Assembly: GCF_000622385.1 (NCBI RefSeq)
Contig: NZ_JASD01000005.1
Coordinates: 160,655-224,654, forward strand
Direction: 5' to 3'
Source: Sulfitobacter noctilucicola
Lineage (GTDB): Bacteria; Pseudomonadota; Alphaproteobacteria; Rhodobacterales; Rhodobacteraceae
Length of the DNA stretch: 64,000 bases
Positions 28,460 to 37,286 of the stretch are shown here, piece after piece (the stretch's first letter is position 1; every line of letters begins with the position of its first letter). Below the pieces are notes generated by a model. It had not been told where the DNA came from. It searched no databases and worked only from the letters and a program-made list of their open reading frames with translations. Both the position numbers and the translations under genes were made by a program.

Positions 28460-29257
28460 TCAGGAAAACGGCAGATCAGGTTGCAAATGGCGGCGATGAA
28501 AGGTGGGCAGTTCCTCGCGGCTGAGGAAGCCGGATTTGCGCGCGGTCCGCAGCGCGACCGCAGTGCTTTTGCCCACATACTCGAACACCATGCGCGTCGC
28601 GCGCAAACCGTTTTGGTTCTCTGGTACGGTACGGGTGACGTATCCGACCCAGAAGTTATTCTCAAAGGAAGGAACGCGGCTGATATAGTTGAAAGAGGAC
28701 GTCATGGCGTTCTTTCGCGAGACGATAAAGACGATACCCGACTCTTGCTGCATCACGGCACCACGGAACTCTCTGGCTTCAGCGGAATTCGGGAAATCCT
28801 GCAGGGTCATCGCCTTTTTGGTTTCATATCCGCGCAAGAAGGTCTGTGAATCCTTGCGGAATATGTAGACCAACCCGCTGATAAAAACATCTTCCATCGT
28901 AAAACTGCGTCGGGTGAACCGGTAGAACCCGCTCGGGAATATATCGGTCGGCACATCTTCCGCGCCGGCATACACGTAATTCTTCAGGTATGAGGACGTG
29001 TTGGAATTGCGGGCTGACGCGATTTGGTCCACAGGCTCAAGCAGAACACGGGCGTCAACATCGAAGAAGGTACAAATACGCGAAAGCACATCAGGACGAG
29101 GAAAGCTTTCGCCGTTGAGATAACGGTTGTACTGCGTCCGGTTGATCCCTAGCTGGCGCGACAGGTCGGAGATAGAAGAGTAGGGGAGCGACAACAGCCG
29201 GAGATTTGCGCCAAACATGCTGCGCAGCTCCGCCGGAGATTGATTCGCTGCCGCCAT
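28460..29257 (-). CDS. XRE-family transcriptional regulator with unknown C-terminal domain
   Basis: A 265-residue protein. Residues about 8-65 form an XRE-type helix-turn-helix (FGANLRLLSLPYSSISDLSRQLGINRTQYNRYLNGESFPRPDVLSRICTFF is visible as the helix pattern, shortened here to its key parts SDLSRQLGINRTQYNRYLNG). The remaining 190 residues form a beta-rich domain of unknown function that may sense a ligand. The ATG at 29257 has AAAGGG upstream; an open frame extends further upstream but overlaps the divergent gene control region and lacks coding character. It lies just upstream of the Rieske gene on the same strand and may regulate it. Confidence 0.82.
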   Translation of the reverse strand: MAAANQSPAELRSMFGANLRLLSLPYSSISDLSRQLGINRTQYNRYLNGESFPRPDVLSRICTFFDVDARVLLEPVDQIASARNSNTSSYLKNYVYAGAEDVPTDIFPSGFYRFTRRSFTMEDVFISGLVYIFRKDSQTFLRGYETKKAMTLQDFPNSAEAREFRGAVMQQESGIVFIVSRKNAMTSSFNYISRVPSFENNFWVGYVTRTVPENQNGLRATRMVFEYVGKSTAVALRTARKSGFLSREELPTFHRRHLQPDLPFS

Positions 29258-29479
29258 ATGTGCCCTTTGCTCATGGACGCTATTTGCCAAAAAAGCCTTT
29301 CGCATCTTTAGTGGACTTAGGACACCATAGTTGACGCTGATAAGCAACAGGTTTGACGCCGCATAGCTGCAAACCCGCATTTGCAGAGACACAAACCCAC
29401 ACGTGCCATGACACGGCACCTTAAATATAAAGGTTAACAGCCAATAAAATCTCGAAAGCGGGAAAGGAACGTAAAAGGT

Positions 29480-29833
29480 ATGATGGGCGTAGTACTTTGG
29501 AGTGATCTTGATGATCAGAAAGCAGTCTTTTGGTGCGAAGATCATGGCGATCTTGCATACTTTGACGGTTTCGCTGACGCGCATCAGGCGCCTGCATTTT
29601 TTGCAGCAGGTGACATGGTTGAGTTCGAAGTGACGCTGGACGGAAACATGCGCCGCGCCAGTTGTGCTCAGGTGGTGCAGCAGAAAGTCTGTCGCGGTCT
29701 TCAAGACCATTTGAGATCAACAGCACAAGATCACGTCGCCGCAGAGGTGTACCATGCGTCCGGTGGCGATGTTGTCCCTTTCAGACCCAAGACGATCCCG
29801 ATGAGGACAGGTCGGCGTTTGCTGAACGGTTAA
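29480..29833 (+). CDS. Small protein with a divergent cold-shock-like OB domain
   Basis: A 117-residue protein. Residues 1-68 follow the hydrophobic and glycine pattern of a cold-shock domain: GVVLWSD at the start, AVFWCEDHGDLAYFDG in place of the RNP1 strand, then AGDMVEFEV and RRASCAQVV at the end. The aromatic RNA-binding residues of classical Csp proteins are only partly kept, so nucleic-acid binding is an inference. The C-terminal 45 residues look disordered. The start has an AAAAGG site. It diverges from the XRE regulator gene with a 222-base shared control region. Confidence 0.65.
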   Translation: MMGVVLWSDLDDQKAVFWCEDHGDLAYFDGFADAHQAPAFFAAGDMVEFEVTLDGNMRRASCAQVVQQKVCRGLQDHLRSTAQDHVAAEVYHASGGDVVPFRPKTIPMRTGRRLLNG

Positions 29834-29860
29834 TCCCGCGCACAGTTTGTTCAATGTAAA

Positions 29861-29886
29861 CGGGCGGCCCCATAAAAGTACGCCCG
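29861..29886 (-). terminator. Possible terminator after ilvN, convergent with the cold-shock-like gene
   Basis: Stem CGGGCG / CGCCCG with a 14-base loop, flanked by short A/T-rich stretches (TTTACATT on the minus-strand 3' side). The T-run is only three bases, so efficiency is uncertain. Confidence 0.4.
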
Positions 29887-29918
29887 CATTTGTTTTCAGA
29901 TGATGTATGGGGCTTGCG

Positions 29919-30479
29919 TCAGTCGCCGCGCGACAGTGCAGCCACACCTGTGCGCGCCACTTCCGTCAGCCCCAAAGGCCGCATCAGATCAGCAAATGCA
30001 TCGATCTTTTCGGGCGCACCTGTGATCTCGAACACGAAGCTTTCCAAAGTGCTGTCGACCACATTCGCGCGGAAGATATCGGCAAGACGTAGGGCTTCAA
30101 CGCGGTGATCGCCTTTGCCTGCGACCTTGAACATCGCCAGTTCGCGCTCGACGCTTTTGCCTTCAACCGTCAGGTCATGCACATCATGGACTGACACAAT
30201 TCTTCCCAACTGCGCTTTGATCTGTTCAATCACCTGAGGCGTGCCGGAGGTGACAATGGTGATCCGGCTCAGATGTCCTGTATGATCGACTTCGGCGACC
30301 GTCAGGCTGTCGATGTTGTACCCGCGACCGGAAAACAATCCGATGACACGGGCCAGTACGCCGGGTTCGTTTTCGACCAACACAGCAAGGGTGTGACGCT
30401 CAACCACATCAGAGAAGTTGGGTCGTAGGTTGTAGGCGGAGTGGCTGGAAGAGCCTTTTTTTAGTTTTAGAGCTGACAT
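29919..30479 (-). CDS. ilvN: Acetolactate synthase small (regulatory) subunit
   Basis: The 186-residue regulatory subunit of acetohydroxyacid synthase, which binds valine and activates the large subunit. An N-terminal ACT domain (HTLAVLVENEPGVLARVIGLFSGRGYNIDSLTV) is followed by the C-terminal domain (ELAMFKVAGKGDHRVEALRLADIF). AAGGACGAAC upstream serves as ribosome-binding site. It is the second gene of the ilvI-ilvN operon, 72 bases after the large subunit. The symbol ilvH would be equally proper. Confidence 0.96.
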   Translation of the reverse strand: MSALKLKKGSSSHSAYNLRPNFSDVVERHTLAVLVENEPGVLARVIGLFSGRGYNIDSLTVAEVDHTGHLSRITIVTSGTPQVIEQIKAQLGRIVSVHDVHDLTVEGKSVERELAMFKVAGKGDHRVEALRLADIFRANVVDSTLESFVFEITGAPEKIDAFADLMRPLGLTEVARTGVAALSRGD

Positions 30480-30551
30480 TTTGTTCGTCCTTTAAAGAGG
30501 GGGCTCCGGGGCTTGCGAAAAGCCCCGGTGAATTTCGCGTATGAAATTCCG

Positions 30552-32306
<1,755 letters not shown>

Positions 32307-32345
32307 GGTCTTGCTCCGTTGTGGGCGGTCATTTGCGTTGCGCAT

Positions 32346-32413
32346 AAAAAAGCCCCCGAGTGTGTCGGGGGCGCATGGGTCGAATTATGGTGTACCGTTA
32401 CCGGCCCATGCGC
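32346..32413 (-). promoter_or_regulatory. ilv transcription attenuator (terminator and antiterminator)
   Basis: Read on the minus strand, a terminator GCCCCCGA-CACAC-TCGGGGGC plus six T lies at 32346-32372. Its 5' arm touches a 9-base segment CCCATGCGC (32371-32379) that is perfectly complementary to GCGCATGGG (32405-32413) inside the leader peptide gene. Pairing of the two 9-mers would hinder the terminator, giving an antiterminator. This is the standard logic of ribosome-mediated attenuation: low charged Val/Leu/Ile stalls the ribosome at the leader codons and lets transcription proceed into ilvI. Confidence 0.8.
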
Positions 32414-32445
32414 GTGTGTCCTACGATGACGACTAGTTCAGTCAT
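32398..32445 (-). CDS. ilv leader peptide (15 residues, MTELVVIVGHTRMGR)
   Basis: An AAGGAG ribosome-binding site precedes an ATG at 32445 and a 15-codon frame ending in TAA at 32398. Codons 4-8 read Leu-Val-Val-Ile-Val, i.e. all three amino acids made by the operon downstream, in one block. The control codons end 8 bases before the antiterminator arm. This is a regulatory peptide whose translation, not product, matters. Confidence 0.85.
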   Translation of the reverse strand: MTELVVIVGHTRMGR

Positions 32446-32473
32446 GCCCAAAGGCTCCTTAATGCGTCCGGGG

Positions 32474-32502
32474 ACATTATGAGGGGTTCTTGGGGGCGTC
32501 AA
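32474..32502 (-). promoter_or_regulatory. Promoter of the ilv leader-ilvI-ilvN operon
   Basis: On the minus strand, TTGACG (32497-32502) and TAATGT (32474-32479) are separated by exactly 17 bases, a good sigma-70 type match. Transcription would start at about 32467, some 20 bases before the leader ATG. Confidence 0.65.
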
Positions 32503-32521
32503 CCTCGAAAAGGCAGGAAAA

Positions 32522-32580
32522 ATGTCGCGAGATGGTGTTTTTGAGACATTTTATTTCGTTCGATTTGTTTCTCGCGACAT
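32522..32580. repeat. Perfect 11-base inverted repeat upstream of the ilv promoter
   Basis: ATGTCGCGAGA at 32522-32532 and TCTCGCGACAT at 32570-32580 are exact reverse complements, 37 bases apart (48 bases centre to centre), in an A/T-rich stretch just upstream of the -35 element. Each arm contains the TCGCGA palindrome. The position suits an activator or a looping regulator. The rest of the gap 32581-32762 shows nothing clear. Confidence 0.6.
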
Positions 32581-32762
32581 AAAGCGGAAATCTATGCTGG
32601 TTTTATCGGTCTGTACCCCCAATTTTTCTTCGAAATAGTTGATGGCAACTGATGTCAGGTGTCTCGGTGGGGGAAGCCCGAAAGGGGACCCGCCACATTA
32701 GGACAAGCAAAGGCAATGGAATGGTTGAGAATATCAGCGCTTCGCGTCACTTGCCCGTCTGC

Positions 32763-33407
32763 TTACAGTCGGGCGCCTGTACCCTGCAGCACGCCATGCT
32801 CCATCGCGTAGCGTGTCAGACCGGCGGTGCTGGAAATGCCCAGCTTACGCTTGATATTTTTGCGGTGGGTTTCCACCGTGCGCACAGAGATATCCAGCGC
32901 ACCTGCCACCTGCTTGTTGGATTTACCCTGTGCCAGCTGCAGCAGGATCGTCTGCTCGCGCTCGGTCAACGCCTCGCGTGCGCCGTTGGCTTTGGGGGCG
33001 ATCGATCCCTGCGCACCGGTGCATAGGTACTTTTCACCATCCATCACAACGTCAATTGCCTGTTTGATTTCGTCGGTCGGCACGTCTTTCAGCAGATAGC
33101 CCACAGCGCCATGGCTCAAGGCAGAGGCGATGTATTCGGGGTTGTCGTGCATGGTAAGGATGACCACCCGTGTTCCGGGGCGACGTTCCAGCACGATCTC
33201 GGTGGCGCTTAGCCCGCCGATATCAGGCATGTTCAAATCCATCAGAATGACATCGGGGTTCAGTTTATCCAGCTGGTCGATCACTTCGCGGCCGGTGCTG
33301 AGCGTGCCGATCACATCAATATCGTCATAGCTTTCGAGGATAGACTGGATGCCCTCGGCCACCATGGGGTGATCGTCGACAATCAATACGCGCACGAGAG
33401 AAGTCAT
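32763..33407 (-). CDS. LuxR/NarL-type response regulator
   Basis: A 214-residue response regulator with a receiver domain (phosphoacceptor Asp57 in VILMDLNMP, acidic pocket Asp11-Asp12) and a C-terminal LuxR helix-turn-helix (LTEREQTILLQLAQGKSNKQVAGAL...VRTVETHRKNIKRKLG). Its start overlaps the stop of the histidine kinase gene by 4 bases, so the two form a cognate pair. It probably controls the divergent TRAP transporter operon, since the pair lies back to back with it. Confidence 0.95.
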   Translation of the reverse strand: MTSLVRVLIVDDHPMVAEGIQSILESYDDIDVIGTLSTGREVIDQLDKLNPDVILMDLNMPDIGGLSATEIVLERRPGTRVVILTMHDNPEYIASALSHGAVGYLLKDVPTDEIKQAIDVVMDGEKYLCTGAQGSIAPKANGAREALTEREQTILLQLAQGKSNKQVAGALDISVRTVETHRKNIKRKLGISSTAGLTRYAMEHGVLQGTGARL

Positions 33408-34843
33408 TGGGCCGCAACCTTGGGATGTTCTGTGTCTTCTGGCGGCAGCATATGGCTCAACGGCACCGTGGCTTCAATAGTGGTGCCCTGATGCTTGTGT
33501 TTTATTCCGGTTTTGTTGGTCGAAATGACCAGCCTGCCGCCCAGTTGCTCCATCCGTTCCTGCATATTGCGCAGGCCAAGCCCCGATGTGGCCGCAGAGC
33601 GTCCCGCGCCGATGCCGCGCCCGTTGTCACGGATCAGTAAGGTCGCGCCGCGCCGGTGTCCGCGCAGGGCAATCTCGATACGGTCGGCGCCTGCATGGCG
33701 CTCAACGTTGGTCAGTGCTTCCTGAGCGATCCGGTAGAGAGCGATCTTTGCTTCTTCATCAAGCCGGTTGCGAAAAACGACCGTTTCAAAAACGCAGATA
33801 ATGCCGGTGCGGGCCTGAAAGTCATCGGCCAACGTCTTGATTGCGGGACCAAGACCAAGGTCGTCCAAAACACCCGGTCGCAAGTCGCGGCTGATGCGGC
33901 GGACTTCGATGATCGCGTCACCAAGGCTGTCGATACCCTTCGCCAGCGGTTCTGCTGCACGTTCGTCGCCGCGTTCCAACCTGCGCCGCGCATTGTCGAG
34001 CGCATAACGTACACCAACCAAGATCTGGCTGATCCCGTCGTGCAATTCCCGCGCTACTCGTCCGCGTTCTTCTTCCTGCGCGTCAAACACCCGTTCGGTC
34101 AGCTTCTTCAGTTTGGCATCCGCGAGGCGTCTTTCCCGCAGGTTCACGCCCATGCCAGTGCCGAAGACGACCAGCAAAGCAGTGAGCGTAATCGCCCCGA
34201 TGTAGACAAAAGTCCGCTGTACCCGCTGTTCGACGTCAGCGCGTGCTGTTGCTACCGACGCTAGTACATCGTCGATAAACACACCTGTTCCCACGGCCCA
34301 CTGCCAGGAGGGAAATGATGTCACATACGTAATCATCCGCGCTTCCTCGCCTGTGGACGGCTTGGGCCAAAGATAGCTGTGATATCCCGCGCCATCACGC
34401 GCGATGCGGATAAGCGTGTCGACCACAGGCGTGCCGGCACTGTCGGTCAATCCGGCCCAATTCTGATTGATCCGCTCGGTCTGGCGCGGGCTGACCAACT
34501 GCGTGCCATCGTAATCGTAGACAAAGAACTGTCCTTCATCGCCATAGATCATCGCGGATAAGATCTGTGCGACACGCTCTTTGGCTTCTTCATCGTCGGG
34601 GGCGGCATTGCCGTAGATGAAATAGAACCCATTGCGCGCCTGCGTCACATAATTGCGAAGCTCCGCTTTCTTGGCCTCGATCAATTGTGTTTCCAGCGTG
34701 CTGATCTCGCGCTCTGCCAGGGCGCGGGCCTGAAGCGCCACGAGCGTCGCAATGGCGGCCACGGCCAGGGTAAGCGGGATCGCGGCGAGCAGCGTTAGCT
34801 TTTGCGCATAGGTAAAGACAAAGGAAGGCAGCAAGCGGCGCAT
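33404..34843 (-). CDS. Sensor histidine kinase with periplasmic Cache domain
   Basis: A 479-residue membrane kinase. A first membrane helix (about 11-37) is followed by a periplasmic single-Cache domain (about 45-185, including GDEGQFFVYDYDGTQLVSP and WQWAVGTGVFIDDV), a second membrane helix (about 205-225), a HisKA_3 domain with the phosphorylated histidine in VARELHDGISQILVG, and an HATPase domain (GRGIGAGR, GLGLRNMQERMEQLGG). Cache domains of this type bind small organic acids such as acetate, pyruvate or lactate. I took the ATG at 34843; a TTG at 34873 would add ten residues. Divergent from TRAP genes. Confidence 0.93.
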   Translation of the reverse strand: MRRLLPSFVFTYAQKLTLLAAIPLTLAVAAIATLVALQARALAEREISTLETQLIEAKKAELRNYVTQARNGFYFIYGNAAPDDEEAKERVAQILSAMIYGDEGQFFVYDYDGTQLVSPRQTERINQNWAGLTDSAGTPVVDTLIRIARDGAGYHSYLWPKPSTGEEARMITYVTSFPSWQWAVGTGVFIDDVLASVATARADVEQRVQRTFVYIGAITLTALLVVFGTGMGVNLRERRLADAKLKKLTERVFDAQEEERGRVARELHDGISQILVGVRYALDNARRRLERGDERAAEPLAKGIDSLGDAIIEVRRISRDLRPGVLDDLGLGPAIKTLADDFQARTGIICVFETVVFRNRLDEEAKIALYRIAQEALTNVERHAGADRIEIALRGHRRGATLLIRDNGRGIGAGRSAATSGLGLRNMQERMEQLGGRLVISTNKTGIKHKHQGTTIEATVPLSHMLPPEDTEHPKVAAQ

Positions 34844-34979
34844 GGATGATTCGATACGATGTTTCCTGCGCAATGCAAAGGGCAGGGCGGCGTGTGAGCG
34901 TTAACAGAGTGCACCCTGAGGCATCACAGCGCTCAAATTCCGCAGAAAAACAACAAGATCGCCCGCTTCTGCGGCGCTT

Positions 34980-34992
34980 CTACGTAGTACTA
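34980..34992. promoter_or_regulatory. Overlapping palindromes between two-component and TRAP genes
   Basis: CTACGTAG (34980-34987) and TAGTACTA (34985-34992) are two perfect 8-base palindromes sharing three bases. They lie 104 bases before dctP in the divergent control region and suit a LuxR-type response regulator binding site. Candidate only. Confidence 0.35.
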
Positions 34993-35095
34993 GGTATTTC
35001 CCTTTCTGTCGCCGTCGCTAATGTACGCACACTTGAAACGACCTGCAGCCGTGACAGAACGGCATGTGGGCATCCTACTCGGGAGGAGTAACCTT

Positions 35096-36184
35096 ATGGA
35101 TCGTCGTTCATTTCTGAAGACATCTGCGCTTGGTGGTTCAGCCGCTGCAGCAACAACACTCGCGGCACCTGCTTATGCGCAGGGCAAGCGTACACTGACT
35201 ATGGTCACATCATGGCCGCGCGGATTTGCCGTGCTGGACGATGCGGCATCCTATCTGAACACAATGGTCAACGAGATGTCTGACGGCACGCTGACCATCG
35301 ACAAGAAAGCCCCCGGCGAACTGGTTGGCGCTTTTGAAGTGTTTGACGCGGTATCATCCGGTCAGGCCGATATGTACCACTCTGCTGATTACTATTTCAT
35401 CGGTCAGCACCCTGCATATGCGTATTACACAGCCGTTCCATTCGGCGGTACAGCGCAAGAGCTGACAAACTGGTACTACCACGGTGGCGGCCACGACCTG
35501 CACAACGAACTGGGCGAGATCTTCAACCTGAAGTCCTTCCAGGCGGGTAACTCCGGTTCACAGTCCGGTGGCTGGTTCCGTAAAGAAATCAACTCCGCTG
35601 CCGACTTCAACGGTCTGAAGTTCCGCATGCCGGGCCTTGGCGGCAAGGTTCTGGGTAAACTGGGCGCATCTGTTCAGAACATCCCGGGTGGTGAGCTGTA
35701 TCAGGCGCTTTCTTCCGGTGCTCTGGACGGTCTTGAGTGGGTTGGCCCGTTCGCGGACGAACGCGCCGGTTTCCAGGAAGTTGCGAAAGTGTACTACACT
35801 GCGGGCTTCCACGAGCCAGGCTCCGGTCTGTCAGCGGCTGTCAACCTCGACGTCTTTAACGAGCTGTCACCAGCGCACCAGAAGATCATCACATACGCAA
35901 CAATGGCGACAACACACCTGCAGCTGGCTGAAACGCTGGCAAACAACGGTGCCGCACTGGCGCGCCTGCAGCAGCAGGGTGTGAAAACCATGCAGTTCTC
36001 TGACGATGTCTGGGATGCATTCGGTAAAGCCTCTTCCGAAGTCATGGACGAAAACATGGGCGACGAGCTGTTTGCGAAAACACGTGAGAGCTTTGAAGCG
36101 TCTCTGACGTCTTCCGCGGAATGGCTGTCCAAGTCCGACGCCTTCTACGTAGAACAGCGTGAGCGCGTACGTAACGCAGGCTAA
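35096..36184 (+). CDS. dctP: TRAP transporter solute-binding protein (DctP family, TakP-like)
   Basis: A 362-residue periplasmic binding protein with a Tat-type signal (MDRRSFLKTSALGG then a hydrophobic stretch ending APAYAQ). The family arginine lies in GLKFRMPGLGGKVL, the ligand-binding segment typical of TakP-type proteins that bind 2-oxo acids or related monocarboxylates. Substrate is inferred from this resemblance and from the Cache-type sensor next door. A GGGAGGAG ribosome-binding site precedes the ATG at 35096; the longer frame from 35021 would bury the signal. First gene of a dctP-dctQ-dctM operon. Confidence 0.94.
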   Translation: MDRRSFLKTSALGGSAAAATTLAAPAYAQGKRTLTMVTSWPRGFAVLDDAASYLNTMVNEMSDGTLTIDKKAPGELVGAFEVFDAVSSGQADMYHSADYYFIGQHPAYAYYTAVPFGGTAQELTNWYYHGGGHDLHNELGEIFNLKSFQAGNSGSQSGGWFRKEINSAADFNGLKFRMPGLGGKVLGKLGASVQNIPGGELYQALSSGALDGLEWVGPFADERAGFQEVAKVYYTAGFHEPGSGLSAAVNLDVFNELSPAHQKIITYATMATTHLQLAETLANNGAALARLQQQGVKTMQFSDDVWDAFGKASSEVMDENMGDELFAKTRESFEASLTSSAEWLSKSDAFYVEQRERVRNAG

Positions 36185-36206
36185 TCGCTTGATCTAATAT
36201 GCTTGG

Positions 36207-36231
36207 GGGCCGTAGTTCGATACTGCGGCCC
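36207..36231 (+). other. Stem-loop between dctP and dctQ
   Basis: GGGCCG-t-AGT / ACT-g-CGGCCC with a 5-base loop sits 22 bases after the dctP stop and has no T-run. It probably protects the dctP message or reduces read-through, a common way to make the binding protein in excess over the permease. Confidence 0.5.
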
Positions 36232-36317
36232 TTGATGCACATCAACGACAGGTGACACATCACCTGACAAGCACGAGACAGGGACAACCCTGCGTGCAAT
36301 CCGGGGAGGGGACATCA

Positions 36318-37286
36318 ATGGCAGATGACGTGGTATGTTCGGGATTTTTCCGTGCAGCTGAGGGCGAGAAACTCAGCTGTCTTGATAAATTCCAAGATAG
36401 CGGAATGATCCAGTTTATTCTGGGTAATTTTCTGGAAGCCTTTTACAACTTTTTTGCGGCCCTGTTTCAGCCGATGCTTTGGCTGAATTGGACCGATCCC
36501 CAGGCAATGATGCGGTTTATCTATTATGGCGCATCGGTTGAGTTCTTCTTTGTCTGTGCGCTTGCACTTATCGCTTTGACTGTCCTCGGGATGTTCCGCC
36601 GCAGTATCATGTGGGCCGTCGTGCGGGGGCTGGAGTGGTTCGGGAACGGTGTGGGGCGTCTGTTTGCCTGGGCAGGATTGATCATGGTGATCCAGCAGAT
36701 CATCATCGTTTTCATGCAGCGGATCTTCACACGGCCAGACATCTCTGTCGGCTTCGGTATTCCGCTGCAGTTCGACATTTCATGGTTTGCCGAAGAATTG
36801 AAGCTTTTCAATGCGTTGGTGGTCTGTCTTTGCGTAAGCTATACATTTATCCAAGGCGGCCACGTGCGGGTTGACTTGTTCTATGCGGGCGCGAAATTCC
36901 GCACCAAGAAGATCGTCGATATGTTTGGCGCTCTGTTCTTCATGATCCCTTTCGCTGTCGTTACATGGCTTTACGGCTGGTTCTTCATGTGGCGTCACCT
37001 TGTCACGCCGAACCCCTCCGCCTCCGACAGTCTTGAGCTGTTGTTGCGCAAGGCGCGGGTGCTGAAATGGAACGTAGAAACCATCGGTTTCTCACCAAAC
37101 GGGTTCAACGGATACTTCATCTTCAAGGTGTTGCTGTGCCTGTTCTGCGTCATGGTGATCCTGCAGGCGATTGCCATCTTCTACCGCAGCTGGTGCGAAT
37201 TGATGGAAGGCGAAGAAGCCGCCGATAGATACCTCGACAGGGATACGCTTGGCGAAGGGGAAGAAGCCTACGAGGGGACACACTGA
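36318..37286 (+). CDS. dctQ: TRAP transporter small permease (DctQ)
   Basis: A 322-residue inner-membrane protein, larger than the usual DctQ of about 170-220 residues. Hydrophobic segments lie at about 28-45, 68-90, 108-130, 155-180 and 195-225, plus one near the C terminus (FIFKVLLCLFCVMVILQAIAIFY). Family-like segments include SYTFIQGGHVRVDLFY. A strong GGGGAGGGGA ribosome-binding site precedes the ATG at 36318. The stop overlaps the dctM start (TGATG). It forms the membrane complex with DctM and receives solute from DctP. Confidence 0.92.
   Translation: MADDVVCSGFFRAAEGEKLSCLDKFQDSGMIQFILGNFLEAFYNFFAALFQPMLWLNWTDPQAMMRFIYYGASVEFFFVCALALIALTVLGMFRRSIMWAVVRGLEWFGNGVGRLFAWAGLIMVIQQIIIVFMQRIFTRPDISVGFGIPLQFDISWFAEELKLFNALVVCLCVSYTFIQGGHVRVDLFYAGAKFRTKKIVDMFGALFFMIPFAVVTWLYGWFFMWRHLVTPNPSASDSLELLLRKARVLKWNVETIGFSPNGFNGYFIFKVLLCLFCVMVILQAIAIFYRSWCELMEGEEAADRYLDRDTLGEGEEAYEGTH

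Noticed and set aside
28460..29710. Longer 416-codon version of the XRE regulator
   Set aside because: The added 151 residues have no coding character, cross the divergent promoter region and overlap the neighbouring gene; the ATG at 29257 has a good ribosome-binding site.
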